A stretch of DNA of 64,000 nt from Neokomagataea anthophila. GTDB lineage: Bacteria; Pseudomonadota; Alphaproteobacteria; Acetobacterales; Acetobacteraceae. Under the pieces are notes generated by a model that saw only the letters and a list, made by a program, of their open reading frames with translations, was not told the origin of the DNA and did not search any database. The position numbers and the translations under genes were made by a program. The DNA lies in assembly GCF_018122595.1 (NCBI RefSeq), contig NZ_JAGRQH010000003.1, positions 248,001-312,000 of the forward strand, given 5' to 3'. Of this stretch, positions 20,116 to 32,881 are shown piece by piece (position 1 is the stretch's first letter; each line of letters starts with the position of its first letter).

Positions 20116-20702
20116 GCGGGTTCAGGAACCGTGATGCCTGCACATTCTAAGAAGTTAGCGAACAGGTCTTTCCCGCCAACAGAGGCGATGCTTTCTGGGT
20201 GGAATTGCACGCCATGAATTTCATAATCGCGGTGGCGAACTCCCATAATGACCCCATCTTGGGTCTTGGCATTCACACGCAGAACTTCGGGAATGCTGTC
20301 GGGGGCCAAGGTCAAGCTATGGTAGCGCACAACATCAACAGGGTTTGGTAAACCTGCAAACACACCCGTGTTATCATGCTCTACAGGGCTAATTTTACCA
20401 TGCATGGGCACAGGTGCCCGTACAACGGTAGCACCAAAGACTTGACCAATAGCCTGATGCCCTAAGCACACTCCTAAGATAGGAATATGGCCAGCGGCAG
20501 CTTTGATCAGGTCACAACAGATGCCCGCGTCATCAGGAGCGCATGGGCCAGGCGATAAAACAATTGCCTGCGGCTTAAGAGCAAGCGCGTCTTCTACGCT
20601 GAGCGCATCATTACGCCGTACATCACAGTGCACCCCTAGCGCACCAAAATGATGCACAATGTTGAAGGTGAAGCTGTCATAATTGTCGATCAAGAGGATC
20701 AT
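20112..20702 (-). CDS. trpG: anthranilate synthase component II (glutamine amidotransferase)
   Basis: 196-residue class I amidotransferase. Nucleophile Cys79 is in GVCLGHQAIG and the His-Glu pair in VQFHPESIAS. The PGP segment and N-terminal LLIDNYDSFTFN are typical. Not fused to trpE or trpD. The 67 bases to trpE contain nothing I recognise. Confidence 0.95.
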   Translation of the reverse strand: MILLIDNYDSFTFNIVHHFGALGVHCDVRRNDALSVEDALALKPQAIVLSPGPCAPDDAGICCDLIKAAAGHIPILGVCLGHQAIGQVFGATVVRAPVPMHGKISPVEHDNTGVFAGLPNPVDVVRYHSLTLAPDSIPEVLRVNAKTQDGVIMGVRHRDYEIHGVQFHPESIASVGGKDLFANFLECAGITVPEPA

Positions 20703-20769
20703 GGCCTGAGGTGGCTTTCACATGCTGTCACGTCACATCTAACTTTCATACATACATCATTCGTATATG

Positions 20770-22197
20770 TTAAATTTGATGTGTGGCATTTTCGATAGCA
20801 AGCTCTGCTGCCTTTAAGACGGCACGGGCTTTGGCTTTTGTTTCAAGAAACTCTGCGTGGGGGTCACTGTCCGCGACAACGCCGCATCCCGCTTGAACAT
20901 GCAGCTTGCCGTTATGGACTAACCCCATGCGCAGGCCGATACATGTATCCATTTGCCCATCTGCTCCGAAGTAGCCGATGCAGCCAGCATAGGGGCCGCG
21001 TCGGGTTGGTTCGAGCTCGTCAATGATTTCCATCGCCCGGATTTTTGGTGCTCCCGTGAGAGTTCCTGCCGGGAAGGCTGCAATAAGCGCATCTTTGGCG
21101 GTCTTGCCTTCTGCAATAGTGCCGGTGACCGTTGAGGAAATATGCATCACATGGCTGTAACGCTCCACAACGAATTGATCTGGTACACGCACAGACCCTG
21201 ATTGTGCGACCCGGCCAACATCATTGCGTCCAAGGTCAATGAGCATCAGATGTTCCGCACGTTCTTTTTGGTCCGCGAGGAGTTCTTCTTCGAGTGCGAT
21301 ATCTTCGGCGTGAGAAGCGCCGCGTGGGCGGGTGCCAGCAAGGGGGCGCACTGTGACGGTTTCGTCACGTAGGCGGACCAGAATTTCTGGGGATGAACCG
21401 ACTAAGGCATATTCATCCATTTCCAATAAGAAGAGGAAAGGCGCTGGGTTAATGCGGCGCAAGCTACGATACAGCTCAAGTGGTGGCAGTGGGAAGTCGG
21501 TCGTGAAACGTTGGCTGGGCACAATTTGGAATGCATCGCCTGCTGCAATGTATTCTTGTGCTGTGCGTACGCTGTTTTCAAATGCTTCTTGCGTCATGTT
21601 ACTAACGGGCGGCGCAAGCTTTGTCCCGGCAGGAAGATGTGGTGTTGTGTAGCCTAGGGGAGAGTTGAGTGCCGTGCGAGCTTCACTCAACAGGTTTTGA
21701 GCTGCCTCTTCTGTCATGCCTCCTCGAAGAGGTACGGCTAATGTGAGCTCATCTCTTACAGCATCAAAAACAGCGAAAAGGCTTGGTCGGATCATGATGC
21801 CTTCTGAAAGGCCTAGATCATCCTGAGGCGCATGAGGCAGGTTCTCCATGTGTCGGACCATATCATAGCCTAACACACCAAAGACGCCGCCAATCATAGG
21901 AGGAAGGTTGTCGGGGAGTTCCAGAGCGCTCTCTTCCACTAATGTATCGAGTGTATCGAGTGGGTTCCCGGAGAGTGGTGCTCCATCAAGTGTGGCGATG
22001 CCGTGACGGCATCGCCACACCCAATCAGGGCGAAGAGCAATAACCGTGTAACGTCCGCGTGAGGCCCCTCCTTCCACGCTTTCAAACAGCATACGAAAGG
22101 GGCTGTCAGAGAGATGGGCCAGTTTCAGATAGGCTGATACTGGCGTTAAGAGATCGGCTGCCTCAACGGAAAAGAGGACGTTCACGGCTTCGGTCAT
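20770..22197 (-). CDS. trpE: anthranilate synthase component I
   Basis: Chorismate-using subunit, 475 residues. The chorismate-binding domain is seen in LIDLGRNDVGRVA, AGTLTGAPKIRAMEIIDELE and AGCGVVADSDP. Its start overlaps the stop of the ppiD-like gene by three bases, so the trp genes are probably transcribed from upstream of ppiD; no leader peptide or attenuator can fit between them. Confidence 0.95.
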   Translation of the reverse strand: MTEAVNVLFSVEAADLLTPVSAYLKLAHLSDSPFRMLFESVEGGASRGRYTVIALRPDWVWRCRHGIATLDGAPLSGNPLDTLDTLVEESALELPDNLPPMIGGVFGVLGYDMVRHMENLPHAPQDDLGLSEGIMIRPSLFAVFDAVRDELTLAVPLRGGMTEEAAQNLLSEARTALNSPLGYTTPHLPAGTKLAPPVSNMTQEAFENSVRTAQEYIAAGDAFQIVPSQRFTTDFPLPPLELYRSLRRINPAPFLFLLEMDEYALVGSSPEILVRLRDETVTVRPLAGTRPRGASHAEDIALEEELLADQKERAEHLMLIDLGRNDVGRVAQSGSVRVPDQFVVERYSHVMHISSTVTGTIAEGKTAKDALIAAFPAGTLTGAPKIRAMEIIDELEPTRRGPYAGCIGYFGADGQMDTCIGLRMGLVHNGKLHVQAGCGVVADSDPHAEFLETKAKARAVLKAAELAIENATHQI

Positions 22198-24122
22198 TGT
22201 GCGTTATTGCTCTGTGCAGACGTTACAACTTGATTGAAGAGAGGCATGTTGAGATGGGTCATCGGCCATTGCTTCTCAAGCGCCGTGCTAATGGCGTCTG
22301 GGATATCCATCTGTAAGGACTGGGTATATTGCCCCTCAACGCCATGCTGGATGGTCGTACGGTCTGCTGGTGCAGACGCTTCGATACCGTCCAGTGTTAC
22401 CAGCCAAAAAGCATCATCACTTTGGTACATGGCACTTTCATGCGGCTTCAACGTGAAGAGATTGCGCGTGACGATGCTTGGGAGGCGGCTGTCAGGCTTG
22501 GCGCGGGATACATCAACATTCTGCCATAGATCATTGGCTTCGGGTTGACCGGACACGGCGACTGAAAGCCCGCTCTTTTTTGCTTGCGTGTAAAGAGCTG
22601 TTGCGCGCAGATCCGCCAAATGCTTGGCTTGGTCTTCTGCCCATGCTGCGGCGACGGCACTGCGGACATTATCGAAAGGTTGCACATTGCCGGGGCGAAT
22701 GCTGTCGACAATAAGTGCATAAGCGGCATTATCGGGGCCTGAGACAATATGGGGCGCAGCAAGGGCTTTTTGCGCGAATGCCTGCTGGATAATTGCAGTC
22801 CGCAATTGTGGGCCGCCTGGGATAGGCGCGGGCACGCCTTCTGGTGTCATACCTTGCGCGTCCAGTGTGCCGGCAATGGGAGCTGCGCCAAGGTCGCTTG
22901 GGATTTTCTCAAGATCACTTGAACCGGCAATGGCATCTTGAAAACGATGCAGGCGTGCTTGCAGGGCTTCAGGTGCCTGCTGTTGTTGTACGTCATGGCG
23001 CAGTTGATCTTTAACTTGCGCAAAGTCGGTGTGATGTGGCGCAATAATGTCGGTGACTTTAAAGATAACCCAGCCAAATGCCGTGTGCACCGGGCCTTGT
23101 ACTGTTTGAGACGGAGCAGCGAAGGCGGCTTGTGCTAGTTCGGCATTGGGGAGGTCACTTTTGCGCGCTTTTTCAGGTGTTGCTGGGATGGCGGATGGGT
23201 TGGCTTTGACCAGCGCATCCCATGACGTACCATTTTTCCAGCTATTCGCCGCGTCTTGTGCTTTCGCTTGATCCGTAAAGGACAAAACTTGCAGCGAGCG
23301 CGTTTCCGGCAAATTATAGATACGAGCCTGCATATCATACAATTTATGTAGAATGTCGTCTGAGACTTCGATGGTGCTTGCAACCGTCTCAGGCGTCATG
23401 AGGACTGCTTTAATGTGGCGGAACTCAGGTGTTTTGAAGAGGTCCGGGTGATTGTCGTAGAAGCGGCGAAGCTGCTCTTCACTTGGCGTGTTCGTTGCTT
23501 TATGCGCGGAAAACGGAATGCGCAGCACGCTTAGGCGGTGTGTGTCGCTTTCAAAATCGATCAAAAGGTTGGTCAAAATAGAAGACGCATGTGCTGATGC
23601 GCCAATGCCTTGCAGCAATGAGCGGCTGATGATGTCTTCACGCACCAATTCGATCAAGCGCTTTTCAGTTAAACCCATACGCTCGATTCGTTGATTCATT
23701 AAAGAGCGGTCAAATTGCCCTGCCGCATTATGGAATGCGGGAATGCTGAATATCTCATCGCGGATCATGCCGTCTGGAACAGACATGCCTGCATGTTCTG
23801 CTGCGAGTTGTGTTTCTTGTTGAATAACAAGGCTACGCAAAATCTCGCGTGCGATTTGCTGTCGCGCTGCCGCTGGCAGATGCGCAACATCCTGATAACC
23901 TAGCCGTTGTGCTGCGTTTGGAAGTTGTGTTTCCAAAGCACGCGCGAAGGTTTCGGCTGAAATTTCACGATCCCCGACCTTCGCAATCGTATTGGGAGAG
24001 GCAGAGTTGCTGCTGTTGAACACATCCCCTACCCCCCAGCCAATGAAGGCGAGGAAAATGAGGAAAGCGGCCGCGCGACCGGCCCAGGAATCAACAAAGA
24101 GGTGGCGAAGTGTGGTAATCAT
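22194..24122 (-). CDS. ppiD: PpiD-like membrane-anchored peptidylprolyl isomerase (SurA N-terminal domain)
   Basis: A 642-residue folding factor anchored by one N-terminal span (AAAFLIFLAFIGWGVGDVF). A SurA-type chaperone domain follows (VGDREISAETFARAL), then parvulin-like segments with AFGWVIFKVTDI, and a long C-terminal chaperone region. It is first in a leftward operon with trpE-G-D-C, a linkage common in alphaproteobacteria. It faces away from tpiA; the 181 bases between should contain both promoters. Confidence 0.9.
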   Translation of the reverse strand: MITTLRHLFVDSWAGRAAAFLIFLAFIGWGVGDVFNSSNSASPNTIAKVGDREISAETFARALETQLPNAAQRLGYQDVAHLPAAARQQIAREILRSLVIQQETQLAAEHAGMSVPDGMIRDEIFSIPAFHNAAGQFDRSLMNQRIERMGLTEKRLIELVREDIISRSLLQGIGASAHASSILTNLLIDFESDTHRLSVLRIPFSAHKATNTPSEEQLRRFYDNHPDLFKTPEFRHIKAVLMTPETVASTIEVSDDILHKLYDMQARIYNLPETRSLQVLSFTDQAKAQDAANSWKNGTSWDALVKANPSAIPATPEKARKSDLPNAELAQAAFAAPSQTVQGPVHTAFGWVIFKVTDIIAPHHTDFAQVKDQLRHDVQQQQAPEALQARLHRFQDAIAGSSDLEKIPSDLGAAPIAGTLDAQGMTPEGVPAPIPGGPQLRTAIIQQAFAQKALAAPHIVSGPDNAAYALIVDSIRPGNVQPFDNVRSAVAAAWAEDQAKHLADLRATALYTQAKKSGLSVAVSGQPEANDLWQNVDVSRAKPDSRLPSIVTRNLFTLKPHESAMYQSDDAFWLVTLDGIEASAPADRTTIQHGVEGQYTQSLQMDIPDAISTALEKQWPMTHLNMPLFNQVVTSAQSNNAQ

Positions 24123-24303
24123 GGGGTCAGAATGGATCCGGCTGTCGTAACGTCGGGATGGTATGTTGGCAAAGCTGCCTTTAAAGAACCAGCGGGCACC
24201 ATAATGTCGTGAACCCGGCTTGACCAGAACAAGCGTAGGTTCGACGTTAGTTCAAGTATTTTGGTACAGGTTTTTAAGGTCAGAGTCCTGACGCGGAGAA
24301 GGC

Positions 24304-25104
24304 ATGAACGAATCGCCGAAGCTCATTATCGGCAATTGGAAGATGAATGGGCTACGAGCAAGCGCGCATCAGTTGACGTGCGATGTGCTCCAGAGAGCTC
24401 GTGCTTTGCCGAACGATGTACGTTTGGTCATTTGTCCCCCTTTTACGCAAATTGAGCGTACCAGCCGTATTTTGCGCGCCCGTAATGTCGGAGAGACGAT
24501 TTTAGTGGGCGGGCAAGATTGTCATATGTCCCATAATGGCGCGCATACAGGAGACATCTCTGCTGAGATGCTTGCAGATCTTGGGGCACGTTATGTGATT
24601 TTGGGGCATTCTGAGCGTCGGCAAGCGCATGGTGAAACGGATGCGCTTATTCGTCTCAAGGTGCGTGCAGCCATGGATGCAGGGCTTCGGCCTGTGGTGT
24701 GCATTGGGGAAACGATGCATGAGCGCCAGGAAGGGCGTGCGGCATCCGTCCTAGCCAGTCAAATTGATGGATCATTGACCAGCGACTTTGAAGGTGTGCT
24801 CGCATATGAGCCTATTTGGGCTATTGGTAGCGGCGTGACACCCTCACGGGATGAGTTGGAGCGTACGCTGTATCTTTTGAGTGGTTTGCTGCGCTCTCGG
24901 CTTAAGAAGGATGACATTCGCGTGCCAATCCTGTATGGCGGCTCTGTTACGCCTGATCAGGCGCATGCCATTTTGTCCATTCGTTCAATTGGTGGCGTTT
25001 TGGTTGGGAACGCTAGTCTTGATGCGCTGCGCTTTACGCAGATTGCTGAGGCTGCATCCTTACAACTCTCTTCTCAACCTCTCTCTGGACCTTATAACTC
25101 ATGA
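24304..25104 (+). CDS. tpiA: triosephosphate isomerase
   Basis: Interconverts dihydroxyacetone phosphate and glyceraldehyde 3-phosphate. The 266-residue barrel has Lys13 in GNWKMNG, the catalytic His in ILGHSERR, the catalytic Glu in YEPIWAIGSG, and the phosphate loop GGVLVGNASL. First gene of a rightward operon with secG. Confidence 0.96.
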   Translation: MNESPKLIIGNWKMNGLRASAHQLTCDVLQRARALPNDVRLVICPPFTQIERTSRILRARNVGETILVGGQDCHMSHNGAHTGDISAEMLADLGARYVILGHSERRQAHGETDALIRLKVRAAMDAGLRPVVCIGETMHERQEGRAASVLASQIDGSLTSDFEGVLAYEPIWAIGSGVTPSRDELERTLYLLSGLLRSRLKKDDIRVPILYGGSVTPDQAHAILSIRSIGGVLVGNASLDALRFTQIAEAASLQLSSQPLSGPYNS

Positions 25105-25421
25105 CCACTGCACTTCTCGTTATTAATCTGCTGGTTGCATTGGCCTTGATTGGTACAATCCTCATTCAGCGCAGTGAAGGTGGCGGTTTGGGAATTGGTA
25201 GCAGCCAAGGCATGGGTTCGTTCATGACAGGGCGTGGTACGGCAACTCTTCTGACGCGTGCGACCTCCATCTTGGCTGGCATTTTTATGGTGCTGTGTTT
25301 GGTGCTGGCTTTGTTGAACCGCGGTGCCTCTTCCGGCGTTGGCGGGCATGATATTTTGGCACAGCCAGCAACCCAGTCCGCGCCACAAGCGCCTGCGACT
25401 GGTACTTCGGGAACACACTAA
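25101..25421 (+). CDS. secG: preprotein translocase subunit SecG
   Basis: 106-residue protein with two membrane spans (LLVINLLVALALIGTILI and ILAGIFMVLCLVLALL) joined by the Gly-rich loop GGGLGIGSSQGMGSFMTGRGTA, typical of SecG. It overlaps the tpiA stop by four bases, and has the usual low-complexity Ala/Pro tail. Confidence 0.93.
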   Translation: MTTALLVINLLVALALIGTILIQRSEGGGLGIGSSQGMGSFMTGRGTATLLTRATSILAGIFMVLCLVLALLNRGASSGVGGHDILAQPATQSAPQAPATGTSGTH

Positions 25422-25439
25422 CAAAAAAAGGGAGGAGAT

Positions 25440-25463
25440 GCGTCCAAGATCGTGAATGGACGC
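25440..25463. repeat. inverted repeat in the secG-pyrG gap
   Basis: Seven-base perfect arms GCGTCCA and TGGACGC (25440-25446, 25457-25463). An A-run lies to the left and a C-rich stretch to the right. As RNA for pyrG it forms a hairpin without a downstream U-tract. It could be a leader structure for pyrG or a weak leftward terminator; neither is proven. Confidence 0.4.
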
Positions 25464-25492
25464 TTCCCCTTCCCCCCATCTTCAGTGTATGA

Positions 25493-27948
<2,456 letters not shown>

Positions 27949-27977
27949 AGTAACGTATTGTTGGGAATCTGTACCGT

Positions 27978-28445
27978 TCAGGTTCCCAATAGTGCTATTA
28001 TCAAGCTGGCAACGGCTCCGATGGTAAGTGCTGGGCGCAGTCGTATGTAGCCTTGTGGTACAGCCCCTCTTTTCCATCCTATTTTCTCAACACTATAAGC
28101 TGCCACGAATCCTAATATCTCGGTTGTTAGGCCGGACCTAAGGTTGATGACCATACCGATATAGAGCGACAGCCATGCTAAAACAGCAGGGCATACGCCG
28201 AATATTAGTCTCCATCTATCAAGGTCTGAGGTTGTGCGATTGGAGATAATATCGGGTCTCTCCATCGCGAGGCCCCAGTGCACAGCGCCAAGAAATGAGA
28301 GAACGCACGCTCCGTAGGCGAGTAGTGCCATCATGAGGTGTGGTTGTGGGGCGAAGAGATGGCCAATGAAAATGCTGCCTCCCAAGAAGGCAAAAGGCAC
28401 GAGTCCTACAAAGCTCAGTAGGAATATTAAAAACGGTAAACGCAT
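27978..28445 (-). CDS. DUF3429-type membrane protein
   Basis: A 155-residue protein with about five hydrophobic spans and the conserved block GAVHWGLAM after the third, which I associate with DUF3429 proteins of alpha- and gammaproteobacteria. Function unknown. It is convergent with kdsA, separated by 29 bases that hold a weak hairpin (TTGGGAA/TTCCCAA). It faces away from eno. Confidence 0.75.
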   Translation of the reverse strand: MRLPFLIFLLSFVGLVPFAFLGGSIFIGHLFAPQPHLMMALLAYGACVLSFLGAVHWGLAMERPDIISNRTTSDLDRWRLIFGVCPAVLAWLSLYIGMVINLRSGLTTEILGFVAAYSVEKIGWKRGAVPQGYIRLRPALTIGAVASLIIALLGT

Positions 28446-28476
28446 CTACGAGATTGACCTCCGGTCCTGATTTTGA

Positions 28477-29823
<1,347 letters not shown>

Positions 29824-29869
29824 CATCAGAAGCAAACGTTAGCTTGCACTGATGAAGTGTTTTTTGGGG

Positions 29870-29900
29870 CACCCATAGCGTAATGCTATGGGTGTTTCTA
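29870..29900 (+). terminator. terminator after eno
   Basis: Ten-bp perfect stem (29870-29879 with 29885-29894), five-base loop, followed by a T-rich tail. It lies 47 bases after the eno stop. Confidence 0.85.
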
Positions 29901-29966
29901 TTTGTAGCATAAGGTCGATTTGTTATAGTCTACGCATTAAGCGTAGCGACGAGCGAGGGTGATCGG

Positions 29967-30296
29967 GTGCAGGCGGTAAAGATATTGCGTAGAGGCTTTA
30001 AGGCTATTGCGGCCCCTACCCTCTTTATTGGGCTTACTGCCTATTTTGGGTGGAATGCGTTACACGGCGATCATGGCATTCGTGCGTATCAAGAACAAAC
30101 CCAACTCAAGCAAGAAGCGCTTTTGGCGGAGCAAAACGCACAGGCAGAGCAACTCATGTGGCGACGGCGGGTCGCTGCTTTAAAAGAGCATGCTCTTGAT
30201 GCGGATATGTTGGATGAGCGTTCTCGTGCGATGCTTAATTTAACACGGAATGGCGATATTGTTATTCCGTATGGACCAAATGATAAATTGTTCTAG
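29967..30296 (+). CDS. ftsB: FtsB/DivIC-family septum formation initiator
   Basis: A 109-residue bitopic protein: short cytoplasmic start, one span (TLFIGLTAYFGWNAL), then a coiled coil rich in Gln/Glu/Ala, and a small C-terminal tail. This is the FtsB/DivIC plan, and the position directly after eno is the usual one. It acts in the divisome at midcell. GTG start. In many relatives the pdh operon follows ftsB; here it does not. Confidence 0.85.
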   Translation: MQAVKILRRGFKAIAAPTLFIGLTAYFGWNALHGDHGIRAYQEQTQLKQEALLAEQNAQAEQLMWRRRVAALKEHALDADMLDERSRAMLNLTRNGDIVIPYGPNDKLF

Positions 30297-30305
30297 GCGT
30301 GTGCT

Positions 30306-30343
30306 CACAAAAAAAGCGGCTCTTCTGAGCCGCTTTTTTTGTG
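30306..30343. terminator. bidirectional terminator between ftsB and rpmG
   Basis: Perfect inverted repeat with GC-rich core AGCGGCTC/GAGCCGCT, four-base loop, and A7/T7 flanks that serve both convergent genes. Confidence 0.92.
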
Positions 30344-30358
30344 GATTCGAAAATCAGA

Positions 30359-30526
30359 TTACTTGATTTTCGCTTCACGGAACGTCACGTGCTTACGGAC
30401 TACTGGGTCGTACTTGCGCACTTCCATCTTGCCGGTTGCAGAACGAGCGTTCTTCTTGGTTACGTAGAAGTATCCCGTTTCTGCGGAAGAGACGAGACGA
30501 ATTTGAATGACGTTAGTCTTTGCCAT
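30359..30526 (-). CDS. rpmG: 50S ribosomal protein L33
   Basis: 55-residue L33: [26 protein letters not shown] pattern and [10 protein letters not shown]. The start at 30526 follows GAGGG; a start five codons upstream is rejected. It lacks the CxxC zinc pairs, as most proteobacterial L33 do. Confidence 0.95.
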   Translation of the reverse strand: MAKTNVIQIRLVSSAETGYFYVTKKNARSATGKMEVRKYDPVVRKHVTFREAKIK

Positions 30527-30725
30527 GTTACCCTCGGACAAAAGCCGCTTTTAGTGTCGCCCGCCGAAAGTGGAACGACGATTCAGCAGAATTCCGCGCA
30601 ACATGCGTATTTTGGACCTGAAGGTCAAGAGTTTCCTGCGATATATTCCCAAAAAAGAGGTTTCTAATTTTATCAGAGCTTCCGGATGCGAGCTTGTCTT
30701 TCAAGGCTTGCGGTGGGGTATTTGA

Positions 30726-30740
30726 GAACTTATGATGAAC
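30726..30740. promoter_or_regulatory. SOS box (LexA operator) upstream of lexA
   Basis: GAAC at 30726-30729 and GAAC at 30737-30740 with exactly seven bases between. This is the reverse form of the alphaproteobacterial SOS box GTTC-N7-GTTC. It lies 43 bases before the lexA start, so LexA probably represses itself. Confidence 0.8.
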
Positions 30741-30783
30741 GTTAAGTCGTTTTTTTTGTTATACCCTTCGGAACGCTTTCAAG

Positions 30784-31491
30784 ATGCTTACGCCAAAACA
30801 GTACCAACTTCTTTTGTATATTGATAAGCATCTGAAGCAGACAGGGTATTCTCCATCCTTTGATGAGATGAAGGATGCTCTTTCGCTACGTTCCAAGTCG
30901 GGTATTCATCGTTTAATTTCTGCTTTGGAAGACCGAGGCTTCCTCAAACGGCACCATCATCGTGCGCGCGCTCTTGAGGTGCTGCGAGTGCCAATGCTTG
31001 AGGGGGTTCCATTAGGGGCACCGTTAGAGGTGGAGAAAAAAGCGTCGAACACGAATGTGCTGCAAGGCGTTTTTTCTGAGCCGCAGCGTGCTCATGAGTT
31101 GCCTGCTATGGTAGCATTGCCTGTGTTAGGGCGTATTGCGGCGGGCCTGCCTATGGAAGCTATTGAACATGCTGATCATAGTGTTGATGTGCCGCTTTCT
31201 ATGCTCTCTTCGGGCAAGCACTATGCTCTCATTGTTTCCGGTGATTCTATGATTGATGCAGGTATCCATGATGGGGATACGGCTATTATTCAAGAATGTC
31301 GGTCTGTTGAGAACGGCCAAATAGCGGTAGCGCTCGTTGACAATCAAGAGGTGACGTTAAAAACATTTCGCCGCTACGGCCGCTCTGTGGCGTTGGAGCC
31401 TGCGAATTCAGCATATGATGTACAAATTTTTTCAGAAGAGCGTGTGTGCATACAAGGGCGTCTTAAGACAATAGTACGTCACTATTCTTAA
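30784..31491 (+). CDS. lexA: LexA repressor
   Basis: SOS repressor and self-cleaving protease, 235 residues. An N-terminal winged helix (LTPKQYQLLLYI...GYSPSFDEMKDAL) is followed by the cleavage site Ala120-Gly121 in GRIAAGLP, catalytic Ser155 in SGDSM, and Lys193 in VTLKTF. The linker is longer than in E. coli LexA, as usual in alphaproteobacteria. The promoter has an SOS box. RecA-stimulated cleavage would lift repression after DNA damage. Confidence 0.96.
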   Translation: MLTPKQYQLLLYIDKHLKQTGYSPSFDEMKDALSLRSKSGIHRLISALEDRGFLKRHHHRARALEVLRVPMLEGVPLGAPLEVEKKASNTNVLQGVFSEPQRAHELPAMVALPVLGRIAAGLPMEAIEHADHSVDVPLSMLSSGKHYALIVSGDSMIDAGIHDGDTAIIQECRSVENGQIAVALVDNQEVTLKTFRRYGRSVALEPANSAYDVQIFSEERVCIQGRLKTIVRHYS

Positions 31492-31503
31492 GGAAGGGAT
31501 GCT

Positions 31504-31541
31504 CCATAGGGGTGCACATTGTGAACCCCTATGGTTGTTTT
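31504..31541. terminator. terminator after lexA
   Basis: Ten-bp perfect stem (31504-31513 with 31525-31534) and a TTGTTTTT tail. It sits between convergent lexA and the lipoprotein gene. Confidence 0.85.
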
Positions 31542-32113
31542 TATCGTGTAGAATCTTTGATGGTGCGCGTAGAGCCATCGCTATTAATGATGGTACTGGT
31601 GCCATTCCCGTTTGGAATGGTGATGCTTCGGCTAGAACTATGTTTTAAATAGTTTTTTGCAGCATCAGGCACGCTGGTGGGAAGAACAGGTAAGTGGCTC
31701 TGATCAGCGGAGACGCCGTCATGAATGGATGCATTTTCGCCGATAGACAAAGAGCTCCCAGATTTAATTTGGGTGCCTAATGAGTGGTCCGATGGTAACG
31801 TTGCAGCATTGAAGCTGTCGTCACCTAGATATGTTTTGGGATTTGCTAACGTACGGTTGAAGTTGCTATTGGGGTTGGCCGCATCTTGTAGGGTTGGTAG
31901 TGGGCGCGGTGCTGCTGGCCAGATGTTGCCCACGGTTGGTAAAAGTGCTGGAGGCGTAACGCTTTCACCGCGAACCCTTAATAGGTTTTCGCTATTTCCT
32001 TGAGGCTGATTGGGGTTGTAGCCCGGCCAAAAAAGAGTGTCGTGAAAATACTTTCCCAATCCTGAGCAGCCACTCAGGACAAGAGGGACTGCTAATAAAG
32101 CAGCTCTACGCAT
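31541..32113 (-). CDS. putative lipoprotein of unknown function
   Basis: 190 residues. The N-terminus MRRAALLAVPLVLSGCSG ends in a lipobox (LSGC), so the mature protein should start with acylated Cys16. The rest is rich in Asn, Ser and Pro with no domain I recognise; a C-terminal segment SITIPNGNGTSTII...GSTRTI may form a beta strand pair. It lies between lexA and pgsA and has its own direction shared with pgsA and uvrC. Confidence 0.75.
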   Translation of the reverse strand: MRRAALLAVPLVLSGCSGLGKYFHDTLFWPGYNPNQPQGNSENLLRVRGESVTPPALLPTVGNIWPAAPRPLPTLQDAANPNSNFNRTLANPKTYLGDDSFNAATLPSDHSLGTQIKSGSSLSIGENASIHDGVSADQSHLPVLPTSVPDAAKNYLKHSSSRSITIPNGNGTSTIINSDGSTRTIKDSTR

Positions 32114-32212
32114 GTTCTACTCCCAAGCAGTACATCATCTTTGTTAGCGCGTTGCTCGAGGAATTTCTATATCTCACGCGAGCTTAATGTAAAGAATACG
32201 CAACTGACCCAA

Positions 32213-32791
32213 TTATATGGGTTTTTTTTGCATATGTGTAAATGCCGCCTTAGCGTATCCGTATCCGCTTAATACCGTTGGTATGATTGAAAGCCATAAC
32301 AGGGTGCCACCAATGCCGCTGGCATTGAGGTTCTGTAAACCAATAAGTCTGGCGGTATCATTGCCGGCAAGAAGGAAGCCTATTGAGACCATTTGTATGC
32401 CGGTTTTCCATTTAGCGAGGCGCGTTGAAGGAAGTTTTCCACCTTTGCTGGCAACATATTCGCGCAAGCCGCTAACGGTAATCTCACGGAGAAGGATTAT
32501 GATTGCGGCGAAGAGGGAATAACACGGCAGTGCATTAATGCCCGCGAGAGCGAGTAAAAGCGCTCCAACAAGCAATTTATCCGCAATAGGGTCCATCATG
32601 CGACCAAGCTCTGAATGCTGTTGCCAACGCCGAGCGAGCGCACCATCAAGATAATCGGTAATACACGCAAGGGTATAAACGATTAAGGCCGCAAGGTGAC
32701 CAACTGCCGTGTTGAGCATAAGCAACGCAACAAGGGCAGGAATGGAGGCAATACGCAAAAGCGTGAGGACGTTTGGCAGATCTGTCAGCAT
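32213..32791 (-). CDS. pgsA: CDP-diacylglycerol-glycerol-3-phosphate 3-phosphatidyltransferase
   Basis: Commits CDP-diacylglycerol to phosphatidylglycerol synthesis in the inner membrane. 192 residues, several spans, and the CDP-alcohol phosphotransferase motif DYLDGALARRWQQ...GRMMDPIADK. It lies downstream of uvrC, as in many proteobacteria. Confidence 0.94.
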   Translation of the reverse strand: MLTDLPNVLTLLRIASIPALVALLMLNTAVGHLAALIVYTLACITDYLDGALARRWQQHSELGRMMDPIADKLLVGALLLALAGINALPCYSLFAAIIILLREITVSGLREYVASKGGKLPSTRLAKWKTGIQMVSIGFLLAGNDTARLIGLQNLNASGIGGTLLWLSIIPTVLSGYGYAKAAFTHMQKKPI

Positions 32792-32881
32792 CAGAAGGTA
32801 AGTGTAGAGAAAATTTTCAGCGGATGATACGCGATAACTGCGACAACCATGTGAAATTTTATACTATTTTTCTGTACAGCC

